A stretch of DNA of 64,000 bases from contig CAWFXW010000002.1 of assembly GCA_963819785.1 (NCBI GenBank), positions 62,001 through 126,000 on the forward strand, given 5' to 3'. The position numbers and the translations under genes are program-made. This document shows, one piece after another, positions 55,933-64,000 of this stretch. This DNA comes from Palsa-504 sp963819785 (GTDB lineage: Bacteria > Actinomycetota > Actinomycetes > Streptosporangiales > Streptosporangiaceae). Position 1 is the stretch's first letter. Every line of letters begins with the position of its first letter. Under the pieces are notes generated by a model, which ran no database searches, was not told where the DNA came from, and worked only from the letters and a program-made list of their open reading frames with translations.

Positions 55933-55973
55933 AGGGCTCCTTAAGATGTAGGGCACTGACCGGGAGGAGCCCT
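55933..55973 (+). promoter_or_regulatory. Hairpin covering the malate synthase ribosome binding site
   Basis: AGGGCTCCT (55933-55941) and AGGAGCCCT (55965-55973) pair perfectly over 9 bp. The right arm contains most of the Shine-Dalgarno GGAGGAG (55964-55970) of the ATG at 55978. If the message starts upstream of 55933, folding would block ribosome entry. The 23-nt loop gives room for a ligand or protein to act. Regulation is inferred. Confidence 0.55.
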
Positions 55974-55977
55974 TAAT

Positions 55978-57582
55978 ATGCCGGGAACCGAAAGCGTGCA
56001 GATCACCGGGCCGTCCGGGGATCGCTACGACGAGATCCTCACGCCGCGGGCCATCGAGCTGATCGCCGCCCTGCACGCCGAACTCGCGCCCCGGAGGTAC
56101 GAGGCACTGGCCGCGCGGCGCCGCCGCCAGGCCGAGATCTCCAGCGGCGCCATGCTCGACTTCCTGCCCGAGACGGCCGAGATCCGGGAGGACCCCTCGT
56201 GGCGGGTCGCGGCGCCCGCGCCGGGGCTGGTCGACCGGCGGGTGGAGATCACCGGCCCGACCGAGAAGAAGATGACGATCAACGCGCTGAACTCCGGCGC
56301 CAACGTGTGGCTGGCCGACTTCGAGGACGCCAACACGCCGCTGTGGGACAACATGGTCACCGGCCAGCTCAACCTGAAGGACGCGCTGGACCGGACGATC
56401 GACTTCACCAGCCCCGAGGGCAAGGACTACGCGCTGGCGCCGGACGAGCAGCTGGCCACGATCCTGGTCCGGCCGCGCGGCTGGCACCTGGACGAGAAGC
56501 ACATCCTGGTCGGCGGGGAACGCGCGTCCGGCAGCCTGGTCGACTTCGCGCTGTACATGGCGACCTGCGCGCAGCGCCAGCTGGACAAGGGCAAGGGCCC
56601 GTACTTCTACCTGGCCAAGAACGAGAGCCACCTCGAGGCGCGGCTCTGGAACGACGCGTTCGTGATCGCGCAGGACTTCCTCGGCCTCCCGCGCGGGACG
56701 GTCCGGGCCACGGTGCTGATCGAGACGATCCCGGCCGCGTTCGAGATGGAGGAGATCCTCTACGAGCTGCGCGAGCACTCGGCCGGGCTGAACGCCGGCC
56801 GCTGGGACTACCTGTTCAGCATCATCAAGAAGTTCCGCACCCGGGGCAAGGAGTTCGTGCTGCCCGAGCGGAACTCGGTCACGATGACCGCGCCGTTCAT
56901 GCGCGCCTACACCGAGCTGCTGGTCAAGACCTGTCACCGGCGCGGCGCGCACGCGATCGGCGGGATGGCCGCGTTCATCCCCAGCCGGCGTGACGCGGAG
57001 GTCAACGCGCAGGCCATGGCCAAGGTGCGCGACGACAAGACCCGCGAGTCCGGCGACGGGTTCGACGGGTCCTGGGTGGCGCACCCGGACCTGGTGCCGC
57101 TGTGCAAGGAGGTCTTCGACGGCGTGCTCGGGTCGAATCCGAACCAGCTGAGCAAGACCCGCGAGGACGTGCACGTCACCGCGGAGGACCTGCTCTCGGT
57201 GAGCAAGACGCCCGGCTCGATCACCGAGGCCGGGCTGCGGAACAACATCAGCGTCGGCCTGCAGTACCTGGCCGCCTGGCTGGGCGGCAACGGCGCGGTG
57301 GGCATCTTCAACCTGATGGAGGACGCGGCCACCGCGGAGATCTCCCGGTCCCAGGTCTGGCAGTGGATCTACAACGACGTCGCGCTCGACGACGGGCCGG
57401 TGGTGACCCGGGAGCTGGTCGAGCAGCTCATCGACGAGGAGCTGACCAAGATCCGGGCGGCGGCCGGAGACAGCTTCGACGCCGCGCAGTACGGCCAGGC
57501 GGTCGCGCTGTTCACCGAGGTCGCCCTGGCCGACAGCTTCGCCGACTTCCTGACCATCCCGGCCTACGAACGCATGCCGTAG
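55978..57582 (+). CDS. aceB: Malate synthase A
   Basis: 534 residues. Condenses glyoxylate and acetyl-CoA to malate. Conserved parts are FLPETAEIREDPSWRVAA, the active loop LADFEDANTPLWDNMVTGQ, PRGWHLDEKHILV, TVLIETIPAAFEMEEILYEL (catalytic Glu), GRWDYLFSIIKKFR (catalytic Asp nearby), FIPSRRD, and DGSWVAHPDLV. It is typical of the A form. It is followed 70 bp later by glcDEF in the same direction, which supplies its substrate from glycolate. GGAGGAG is the ribosome binding site. Confidence 0.96.
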   Translation: MPGTESVQITGPSGDRYDEILTPRAIELIAALHAELAPRRYEALAARRRRQAEISSGAMLDFLPETAEIREDPSWRVAAPAPGLVDRRVEITGPTEKKMTINALNSGANVWLADFEDANTPLWDNMVTGQLNLKDALDRTIDFTSPEGKDYALAPDEQLATILVRPRGWHLDEKHILVGGERASGSLVDFALYMATCAQRQLDKGKGPYFYLAKNESHLEARLWNDAFVIAQDFLGLPRGTVRATVLIETIPAAFEMEEILYELREHSAGLNAGRWDYLFSIIKKFRTRGKEFVLPERNSVTMTAPFMRAYTELLVKTCHRRGAHAIGGMAAFIPSRRDAEVNAQAMAKVRDDKTRESGDGFDGSWVAHPDLVPLCKEVFDGVLGSNPNQLSKTREDVHVTAEDLLSVSKTPGSITEAGLRNNISVGLQYLAAWLGGNGAVGIFNLMEDAATAEISRSQVWQWIYNDVALDDGPVVTRELVEQLIDEELTKIRAAAGDSFDAAQYGQAVALFTEVALADSFADFLTIPAYERMP

Positions 57583-57651
57583 CTGGTTTCTCGCCAGCGG
57601 TGCCGGAAAAGGAGACAATCAGCACAGCTTCCGCGTGGTGAGGTGGTAGGC

Positions 57652-59130
57652 ATGACGACGGCTGTTGACGCGCTGGTCCCGCGGATGCGGGAGATCTGCG
57701 GGGCGGGGAACGTCGTCACCGATCCGCTGGAGCTGCGCACCTACGAGTGCGACGGGCTGACCTCGCACCGGTCGGTGCCGGCCCTGGTCGTGCTGCCGGG
57801 GACGGCTTCGGAGGTGGCTTCGGTCGTGACGGCGTGCGCGGCGGCGGGCGTGCCGTTCGTGGCCCGGGGCAGCGGGACCGGGCTGTCCGGCGGGGCGCTG
57901 CCGCGCCAGGACGGCGTGCTGGTCGTGATGTCCCGGATGCGTTCCATCGTCGAGATCGACCCGGTGAGCAGGCGGGCGGTGGTCGAGCCGGGCGTGACGA
58001 ACCTGGCCGTAAGCAAGGCCGCGGCGCCGTTCGGGTTGTTCTACGCGCCCGACCCGTCCAGCCAGGTGGTCTGCTCGGTGGGCGGCAACGTGGCGGAGAA
58101 CTCCGGCGGCGCGCACTGCCTCAAGCACGGGTTCACCGTGCACCACGTGACCGGCCTGCAGATCGTCACGCCGTCGGGCGAGCTGACCTGGCTGGGCGAC
58201 GGGACCGGGGTCGCTTCCGGATACGACCTGGTCGGCGCGTTCACCGGCTCGGAGGGGACGCTGGGCATCGTGACCAGGATCGTGGTCAAGCTGATGCCGC
58301 TGCCCGAGGTGGTGCACACCCTGCTGGCTGCCTACGTCACGACCGCCGAGGGCGGCCGCGCGGTATCCGACATCATCGCGGCCGGCATCGTGCCCGCGGC
58401 CATCGAGATGATGGACGCGCTATCGATCGAGGCCGCCGAGGCCGCGGTCCACTGCAACTACCCGGCCGGGGCCGGGGCGGTGCTGATCGTCGAGCTGGAC
58501 GGGCCGGCCGCCGAGGTCGAGGCGGAACTGTCCGTGGTCCGCGCGATCTGCGAGGCGGCGGGCGCGACCGAGATCCGGGCGGCCGACGACCCGGCGCAGC
58601 GCGCGGTCATCTGGGCCGGGCGCAAGTCCGCGTTCGCCGCGGTGGGCCGGATCAGCCCGTCCTTCATCGTGCAAGACGGCGTGGTGCCGCGGACGTCGCT
58701 GGGCGCGGTGCTGGCTCAGATCGCGTCGCTGTCCGAGGCCGCCGGGATCCGGGTGGCGAACGTGTTCCACGCCGGGGACGGGAACCTGCACCCGCTGGTG
58801 CTGTACGACGACGCGGTGCCGGGCCAGGCGGAGGCGGCCGAGGAGGTGTCCGGCCAGATCCTGGACGCGTGCCTGGAGGCGGGCGGCTCGATCACCGGCG
58901 AGCACGGGGTGGGCGTGGACAAGTCCCGGTACATGCCCAAGATGTTCGGTCCCGACGACCTGGACACCATGCAGCTGGTCCGGTGCGCCTTCGACCCGGC
59001 CAGCCTGTGCAACCCGGGCAAGGTGTTCCCCACGCCGCGGTTGTGCGGCGAGGTGCCCGGCCACCGGCGCGCCGGGGTTTTTGCGGCAGAGCATCCCGCC
59101 GTGGCGGCCGGGCAGGCGGAGATCTTTTGA
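57652..59130 (+). CDS. glcD: Glycolate oxidase subunit GlcD (FAD-linked)
   Basis: About 492 residues from the ATG at 57652; a GTG three codons earlier is also possible. It is a PCMH-type flavoprotein that oxidises glycolate (or D-lactate) to glyoxylate. FAD-binding parts are FVARGSGTGLSGGALP, SVGGNVAENSGGAHCLKHG and GSEGTLGIVTRIVVKL. The C-terminal FAD-linked oxidase domain includes NVFHAGDGNLHPLVLYD and GEHGVGVDKSRYMPKMF. The stop overlaps the glcE start by 1 nt. Confidence 0.93.
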   Translation: MTTAVDALVPRMREICGAGNVVTDPLELRTYECDGLTSHRSVPALVVLPGTASEVASVVTACAAAGVPFVARGSGTGLSGGALPRQDGVLVVMSRMRSIVEIDPVSRRAVVEPGVTNLAVSKAAAPFGLFYAPDPSSQVVCSVGGNVAENSGGAHCLKHGFTVHHVTGLQIVTPSGELTWLGDGTGVASGYDLVGAFTGSEGTLGIVTRIVVKLMPLPEVVHTLLAAYVTTAEGGRAVSDIIAAGIVPAAIEMMDALSIEAAEAAVHCNYPAGAGAVLIVELDGPAAEVEAELSVVRAICEAAGATEIRAADDPAQRAVIWAGRKSAFAAVGRISPSFIVQDGVVPRTSLGAVLAQIASLSEAAGIRVANVFHAGDGNLHPLVLYDDAVPGQAEAAEEVSGQILDACLEAGGSITGEHGVGVDKSRYMPKMFGPDDLDTMQLVRCAFDPASLCNPGKVFPTPRLCGEVPGHRRAGVFAAEHPAVAAGQAEIF

Positions 59131-60440
59131 TGGATACCGAACGGACCGTGGTACCCGGCGTCCGGGACGCGCTGGTCGCGGCGTGCCCGGTGGTGCGGTC
59201 GGCCGACGCGGCCGCCGACGCGATCGCGGGCGTGGTGCCGTCGTTCGTCGCGTTCCCGGCCAGCACGCAGGAGGCGTCCGCGCTGCTGCGCGCGGCGGCC
59301 GCCTTCGACCTCGCGGTCGTGCCGCGAGGCGCCGGGACCGGGCTGAGCTGGGGCGCGCCGCCGTCGGCCTGCGACCTGGTCATCGACCTGCAGGCCATGG
59401 ACCAGGTCATCGAGCACGCGGCCGGCGACCTGGTGGCGCGGGTCCAGGCGGGCGCCACCGTCGGGCACCTGGCCTCGGTGCTGGGCGCGGCGGGCCAGGA
59501 GCTGGCCCTCGACGTCCCGGCCGGCGCGACGGTGGGCGGCGTGGTGGCGACCGGGACGGCCGGGCCACGGCGGTTCCGCTACGGGGCGCCGCGCGACCTG
59601 CTGATCGGGATCACGATCGTCCGGGCCGACGGGGTGGTGGCGCGCTCGGGCGGCAAGGTGGTCAAGAACGTGGCCGGTTACGACCTGGGCAAGCTGTTCT
59701 CCGGGTCGCAGGGCACGCTGGGCCTGATCACCGAGGTGGCGTTCCGGCTGCATCCGCGGCCCGCCGCGGTGGCCTGGGTCACCGGCGACTACGGGCCCTC
59801 GGCTTTGGCGAAGGCGGCTGCCGCGGTCGCCACGGCGGCCGGTTCCGCGCTCGTGCCGTCGGCGGTGGAGCTGGCCTGGTCGGCTGAGTTCCTGCGGATG
59901 GGCGTGCTGCTGGAGGGCACAGAGTCCGGGGTGAGCGAACGGGCCGGGCGGGTGGCCGAGCTCATCGCCGCGGCGGGTGGCACGCCGGTGGTGGCGCGGT
60001 CCGAGGTGCCGTTCCGGTGGTTCGACCTGGTGCCCGAGGCGGGTGCGCCGGCCGTCGTGGTCCGCGTGTCGTTCTGGGTCAGCCGGCTGGCCGGGGTGCT
60101 GGAGGCGATTGCCGCGGCGGGTGCGAGCGCGGGTGTCCGGCCGGTGGTCAGCGGCCCGGCCGGGGCGGGGGTGCTGTACGCGTGCCTGGACCCGGGCGTC
60201 GCCGAGGAGGACGCCGCACGGTTCGTGCTGGTGCTGCGCGACGCGCTGGGCCTTTCCGGCGGTCCCGGAGGTCTGGTTGCGGAGCCTCGCGGGTCGGTGG
60301 CGGTGCTGGCCGCGCCGCCGGCGGTGCTGACCGCCGCCGGGGCGTACGGCCCGGTGCCGGGGGCCGGGCTGATGCGCGCGGTCAAGGACCAGTTCGATCC
60401 CGGCCACCGGATGTTCCCTGGCCGCCTAGGGGGAAGCTGA
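59130..60440 (+). CDS. glcE: Glycolate oxidase subunit GlcE (FAD-binding)
   Basis: 436 residues. The second FAD-binding subunit, with VVPRGAGTGLSWGAPP, GGVVATGTAGPRRFRYGAPR and KNVAGYDLGKLFSGSQGTLG. The C-terminus ends VKDQFDPGHRMFPGR, as in GlcE. The start TGATGG and the stop overlap the neighbours by 1 nt, so glcDEF is tightly coupled. Codons 3-8 (TERTVV) are formed by a copy of the dispersed element lying over the start region. Confidence 0.92.
   Translation: MDTERTVVPGVRDALVAACPVVRSADAAADAIAGVVPSFVAFPASTQEASALLRAAAAFDLAVVPRGAGTGLSWGAPPSACDLVIDLQAMDQVIEHAAGDLVARVQAGATVGHLASVLGAAGQELALDVPAGATVGGVVATGTAGPRRFRYGAPRDLLIGITIVRADGVVARSGGKVVKNVAGYDLGKLFSGSQGTLGLITEVAFRLHPRPAAVAWVTGDYGPSALAKAAAAVATAAGSALVPSAVELAWSAEFLRMGVLLEGTESGVSERAGRVAELIAAAGGTPVVARSEVPFRWFDLVPEAGAPAVVVRVSFWVSRLAGVLEAIAAAGASAGVRPVVSGPAGAGVLYACLDPGVAEEDAARFVLVLRDALGLSGGPGGLVAEPRGSVAVLAAPPAVLTAAGAYGPVPGAGLMRAVKDQFDPGHRMFPGRLGGS
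59136..59152 (-). repeat. Dispersed 17-bp element, copy 7 (5' end of glcE)
   Basis: On the minus strand ACCACGGTCCGTTCGGT, one mismatch, followed by ATCCATCAAAAGATC. It overlaps codons 3-8 of glcE; its tail crosses the glcD/glcE junction. Confidence 0.75.
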
Positions 60441-61780
60441 TGGAGGAGGCCGAGCGCCTGCGCGGCGTGATCAAGGACTGCGTGCACTGCGGGTTCTGCC
60501 TGCCGGCCTGCCCCACGTACCAGCTGTGGGCCGAGGAGATGGACTCCCCGCGGGGCCGGATCTACCTGGTCGGCCAGCTCCTGGAGGGCGCCGAGCTGAC
60601 CCCGGCGGCGGCCGAGCACTTCGACCGGTGCCTCGGCTGCATGGCGTGCATGACCGCCTGCCCGTCCGGCGTGCAGTACGACCAGCTCATCGAGGCGGCC
60701 CGGGTGTGGACCGAGGATGCCCGGTCCGAACCGGTCCCGTCGGTGTCGGCCTCCGCGGCGGGGCCGGCGTTCTCGGCGGGGCGGGCGGCCCGGTTGCGGG
60801 AGCGCGCCGAGCGGGCGGCGATCTTCGCGTTGTTCCCGTACCCCCGCCGGTTGCGGGCCGCGATCGGGCCGCTGCGCACGATGCAGCGGACCGGGCTGGA
60901 CCGGAAGCTGGCCCGCAGCAGCCTGCCCCGGCGGGTCTCCCCCACGCTCGGCGCGGCGCTGCGGCTGGCCCCGCCCCCGTCGGCGGCGGTACGCCTGCCG
61001 GAGCGGGTGGCGGCCCGCGGGCCGCGGCGCGCGGTGGTTGGCATGCTCACCGGGTGCGTCCAGTCGGTGTTCTTCCCGCAGGTGAACGCGGCGACGGCGC
61101 GGGTCCTGGCGATGGAGGGCTGCGACGTGCTCATCCCGCGCGGCCAGGGCTGCTGCGGCGCGCTGTCCATGCACGCCGGCCGGCAGGCCGAGGCGATGAA
61201 CTTCGCCCGGCAGACGATCGAGACGTTCGAGCAGTCCGGCGTGGACGCGATCGTGGTCAACTCGGCCGGCTGCGGCTCGGCCATGAAGGAGTACGAGCGG
61301 CTGCTCGGCCGGGACGGGCAAGACCCCCGCTGGGCCGGGCGGGCCGCGGCGCTGAGCGCCCGGGTCCGGGACCTGTCGGAATTCCTGTCCGACCTCGGCC
61401 CGGTCGCGCCGCGCCATCCGCTGCCGGTCACCGCCGCCTACCACGACGCCTGCCACCTGGGACATGCCCAGCGGATCACCCGCCAGCCGCGGGAACTGCT
61501 GCGTGCGATCCCCGAACTGCGCCTGGTCGAACTGCCCGACGCCGGGACCTGCTGCGGCTCGGCCGGCGTGTACAACCTGCTGCAGCCCGAGGCGGCCAGC
61601 GAGCTGGGCGCGCGCAAGGCCCAGTCGGTGCTGGACGCGGGCGCGCCGCTGCTCATCTCGGCCAACCCGGGCTGCACGCTGCAGATCGCGGCCGCCCTGG
61701 CCGACCGCGGCGAGCACGTCTCGGTGGCCCACACGGCCGAGATCCTGGACGCCTCGCTTCGCGGCCTGACCTGGTCATAG
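60440..61780 (+). CDS. glcF: Glycolate oxidase iron-sulfur subunit GlcF
   Basis: 446 residues. Two 4Fe-4S motifs, CVHCGFCLPACP (residues 14-25) and CLGCMACMTACP (about 65-76), are followed by two CCG domains (GQGCCGALSMHAG and GTCCGSAGVYNLL) that pass electrons to the quinone pool. The start overlaps the glcE stop by 1 nt. Order, coupling and motifs support a complete GlcDEF complex at the inner membrane face. Motifs are all intact. Confidence 0.94.
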   Translation: MEEAERLRGVIKDCVHCGFCLPACPTYQLWAEEMDSPRGRIYLVGQLLEGAELTPAAAEHFDRCLGCMACMTACPSGVQYDQLIEAARVWTEDARSEPVPSVSASAAGPAFSAGRAARLRERAERAAIFALFPYPRRLRAAIGPLRTMQRTGLDRKLARSSLPRRVSPTLGAALRLAPPPSAAVRLPERVAARGPRRAVVGMLTGCVQSVFFPQVNAATARVLAMEGCDVLIPRGQGCCGALSMHAGRQAEAMNFARQTIETFEQSGVDAIVVNSAGCGSAMKEYERLLGRDGQDPRWAGRAAALSARVRDLSEFLSDLGPVAPRHPLPVTAAYHDACHLGHAQRITRQPRELLRAIPELRLVELPDAGTCCGSAGVYNLLQPEAASELGARKAQSVLDAGAPLLISANPGCTLQIAAALADRGEHVSVAHTAEILDASLRGLTWS

Positions 61781-61806
61781 CCGGCACCAGGTGAGAAACT
61801 GGCATC

Positions 61807-62139
61807 GTGGACGCTGACGCAGACAAGCCGGGCCAGCAGTTCCGGGCGGCCTGGCAGGCCGCCGCGGACGCGCTGAGGGAATGGTCGCAGCAGGTATCGC
61901 ACGCCACCCACGAGGCGCTGGACAAGATCGAGCCCGCGGTCCGGGCCGCGGCCGAGGCCGGGCGTTCGGCCATGACCGGGGAGTGGCGTAACTGCCGCTG
62001 CCAGTGTCGTACGGCACACCCGGCCGACGCGGACGTGTGCGACGGCCGGGCGGTCATGACCCGGCAGGTCGGCGGGGCCGACGTCGCGCTGTGCGCGCCC
62101 TGCGCCGTGGCCCAGGGCGTCGCGGAGATGACGCTGTAA
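61807..62139 (+). CDS. Small protein with a C-terminal cysteine cluster
   Basis: 110 residues from a GTG. A helical half (FRAAWQAAADALREWSQQVS, then LDKIEPAVRAAAEAGR) is followed by six Cys in NCRCQC, DVCDG and ALCAPCA, a likely zinc or metal site. No signal peptide is present. It begins 26 bp after glcF, perhaps in the same transcript. The family was not recognised with certainty; similar proteins seem widespread in actinobacteria. Confidence 0.7.
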   Translation: MDADADKPGQQFRAAWQAAADALREWSQQVSHATHEALDKIEPAVRAAAEAGRSAMTGEWRNCRCQCRTAHPADADVCDGRAVMTRQVGGADVALCAPCAVAQGVAEMTL

Positions 62140-62303
62140 CTCATTTTCGTACGCTCCGGACGGCCGTACCGATCATGATCTTGCCTAGGCTGGATCTCAA
62201 TGTGATCTCCTCCTCGCGGTCAGGTGAGGGTCCTGCGCACAGGACACCCACGCTGGCTCTGGCCGAGCTGCGGTGAGGCTCTGCTGACGGTATGAGATCG
62301 CGG

Positions 62304-64000
62304 TCAGCGGGCGGGCAGGGTGACGGTGAAGACCTCCTGGCTGGCCTGGGTGGCGAGCGAGCCGATGCCGGTCACCGCGGTGCCGGACGGGGCCAGCGCG
62401 CTGATCCGGTAGCTGCCGCCGGTCTGGGGCCCGGTCAGGCCGCCGATCCGCGCCGGCGTCCACGAGGTCCCCAGGACCGAGGTCCAGGCGGCGACCTGCT
62501 GCTGGCCCGCCGCGCCGAACTGGCCCGCGGCGGTGAAGCCGCCGGAGCTCGCGGTCAGCGCGGTGAACGTGGTGTCCGGTCCAGGCGAGCTGAACGGCAC
62601 CTGCTGCCAGCTGCTGCCGCCGTCGACCGACAGCTCGGCGAACGGCACGGTGCCGGTCCGGGTGTAGGCCTGGCCCAGCGCGGCCACCCGGTTCCCGTTG
62701 ATCGCGATCTGCTGCAGCACCCCGGACGTGGCCCCGGCCGGCGCGGGCAGGACGATGGTCCTCCAGGTCCGGCCGTCGGTCGTGGTCCAGACGGCCGGCT
62801 GGCCGTTGTGCGATCCGACCGACACGAAGCCGTTCGCGCCCGCGGCGACCGCGAGCACCTGGCTGGACCCGGTCGCAAGGTTCACGTCATGCGCCCGGGT
62901 CCAGAAGGTCAGGTCCGGCGACCACCACACGTCGGCCACGCAACTGCCGCCCGGCGCGACCAGCTTGCCGACGATGACGTAGCCGTGCGGGCCCGAGGCG
63001 ACCGCGACCGCGCCGACGCCGGCCAGGTCAGCGGTGATCGAGCCCGGGCCGGTGAGCGCATGCCAGGTCGTGCCGTCGGCCGAGGTCATGACGACCGGTC
63101 CGGGCGCGCCGACGGCGAGCCAGCCCGACAGCCCGTGGGTCACCCCGGTCAGGGCCTCCACCCCCTGGATGCCCGAGACCTGTGCGAGTGACGTGACCAG
63201 GGCCCACGATCCGCCCGAGGCCTTGCGCCACACGGCCGGGTAGCCTTCGGTGCTGCCCACCGCGATCTGCTGGCCGCCGGCGACGGCCAGGCCATTGACG
63301 GACAGCTCGGGGATGGCACCGCCCGCGATGCCGGCCAGCGAGACCGGCCGGACGGTGCCCGTCGCGTTTGCTACCAGGAACACCGGCTGCTGGCTGACCT
63401 TGCTGGGCGAGGTGTACCCGACGGCCACGATGGTGCCGGCCGAGGCCACCGTCGCGCCGACCACCGACTCGGTGTCCGCGTTGCCCAGGGATCCGGTCTG
63501 CTGCCACGTCCCGCCGGTCCCGGTGCTGGTGAAGGCCACCAGCTGGCCCGCGGCGCTGGCCCCGGCGACGACGAACCCGAAGTCACTGCCCTTGACGAGT
63601 CCGGGGTTCCAGGCCGCGGTTGCGCCGATGGTGCCCGCGTACTGCCACGCCGTTCCGTTCGGTGAAAAATACGCCACTCCGTCGGGGGTGCCGTTCGCCG
63701 ACTGGCCAGGCCGTACGGCCAGCAGGCCGGACGAGTCGGCGCCCAGCCCGGTGATCGCGGTGCCGGCCCCGTGGTCGGCCGGGACCGTCACCCGGGTCCA
63801 GGCCGAGCCGCCGTCGGTGCTCAGCCACACGCCCGCGTAGGTGACGCCGTGGCTCGTGACCTGGCCGGACATCAGCGTGGCGGTGCCGCGCGAGGTGATG
63901 TAGGAGATGTTCTGCACGGTCTCGCCAGGGCCGGCCAGCCCCAGTTGCGCGGCCGTCTTCCGCTGCCAGGTCACGCCGTCACGGGAGGTCCAGATCACGG
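62304..64000 (-). CDS. BNR/Asp-box-rich protein, N-terminus beyond the window
   Basis: At least 565 residues, open to the right edge, so the true start may lie outside. It is a long series of beta-propeller-type units with Asp-box-like signatures (SRDGVTWQRK, STDGGSAWTRV, SPNGTAWQYAG, SVDGGSSWQQVPF, TTDGRTWRTIV), alternating with GLLAV/GFVSVG strands. Only two Cys are present. Such proteins are commonly exported, but the signal would be off-window. The function is unknown; sialidase-type activity is not implied by the boxes alone. Confidence 0.75.
   Translation of the reverse strand, partial: VIWTSRDGVTWQRKTAAQLGLAGPGETVQNISYITSRGTATLMSGQVTSHGVTYAGVWLSTDGGSAWTRVTVPADHGAGTAITGLGADSSGLLAVRPGQSANGTPDGVAYFSPNGTAWQYAGTIGATAAWNPGLVKGSDFGFVVAGASAAGQLVAFTSTGTGGTWQQTGSLGNADTESVVGATVASAGTIVAVGYTSPSKVSQQPVFLVANATGTVRPVSLAGIAGGAIPELSVNGLAVAGGQQIAVGSTEGYPAVWRKASGGSWALVTSLAQVSGIQGVEALTGVTHGLSGWLAVGAPGPVVMTSADGTTWHALTGPGSITADLAGVGAVAVASGPHGYVIVGKLVAPGGSCVADVWWSPDLTFWTRAHDVNLATGSSQVLAVAAGANGFVSVGSHNGQPAVWTTTDGRTWRTIVLPAPAGATSGVLQQIAINGNRVAALGQAYTRTGTVPFAELSVDGGSSWQQVPFSSPGPDTTFTALTASSGGFTAAGQFGAAGQQQVAAWTSVLGTSWTPARIGGLTGPQTGGSYRISALAPSGTAVTGIGSLATQASQEVFTVTLPAR

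Noticed and set aside
63655..63670. CCGTTCGGTGAAAAAT, similar to the right half of the dispersed element
   Set aside because: It encodes a normal Asp-box (SPNGTAW) in the BNR protein and lacks the ACCACGG half, so coincidence is likely.

Overview
The window is very GC-rich, with G/C-ending codons, many GTG starts and conserved gene neighbourhoods (rpoD-dnaG, dgt-ppdK, recO-uppS, era-corC-ybeY-phoH, hrcA-dnaJ-rsmE, lepA/rpsT/holA). It is chromosomal DNA of a high-GC actinobacterium. The DUF1707/DUF4190/DUF4389 proteins, the TPR-rich proteins of the type that usually carry a CHAT domain, and the HrdB-like sigma factor suggest Streptosporangiales or a related order. That placement is inference.

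Layout. 1-6484 is an accessory segment: a divergent pair of paralogous TPR-rich proteins, the right one without the expected CHAT end, and a DUF234 AAA ATPase behind an operator-like repeat. It abuts the 3' end of a tRNA-Asn gene. From 6.7 kb on the genes are mostly core: rpoD, dnaG, a HAD phosphatase, an AbiEi/DUF559-type protein, a ferredoxin reductase, dgt, ppdK, glyS, a DUF1906 secreted protein, uppS, recO, leuA, a GNAT protein, era, a cytidine-deaminase-like protein, corC, ybeY, phoH with an intein, HIT, an ECF sigma factor with a coupled membrane protein, rsmE, dnaJ, hrcA (with a CIRCE operator), DUF3097, hemW, three membrane proteins, lepA, rpsT, holA, hutI, hflX, an XRE regulator, an SDR, a patatin, helD, malate synthase, glcDEF and a BNR-like protein cut by the right edge.

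How the genes work together. Most core genes form short minus-strand operons with 1-4 nt stop/start overlaps. They cover replication and transcription initiation (dnaG, rpoD), nucleotide control (dgt), ribosome maturation and translation quality (era, ybeY, rsmE, lepA, hflX, rpsT), heat shock (hrcA-dnaJ) and envelope lipid carrier synthesis (uppS). 55.9-61.8 kb is a glyoxylate/glycolate module: glycolate oxidase GlcDEF makes glyoxylate, which malate synthase condenses with acetyl-CoA.

The most unusual signals are: (i) a 17-bp dispersed element, ACCACGGNCCGTTCGGY, followed by an A-rich tail, present in seven near-identical copies, both intergenic and inside dnaG, dgt, helD and glcE; (ii) a complete homing-endonuclease-type intein in PhoH; (iii) one-base frame breaks in leuA, corC, holA and the patatin gene, the last inside a 30-bp tandem repeat; (iv) a hairpin that would cover the ribosome binding site of malate synthase; (v) a 54-nt near-perfect hairpin between the SDR and patatin genes; (vi) recurring TAnnnT boxes 5-7 nt before start codons, suggesting leaderless transcripts.
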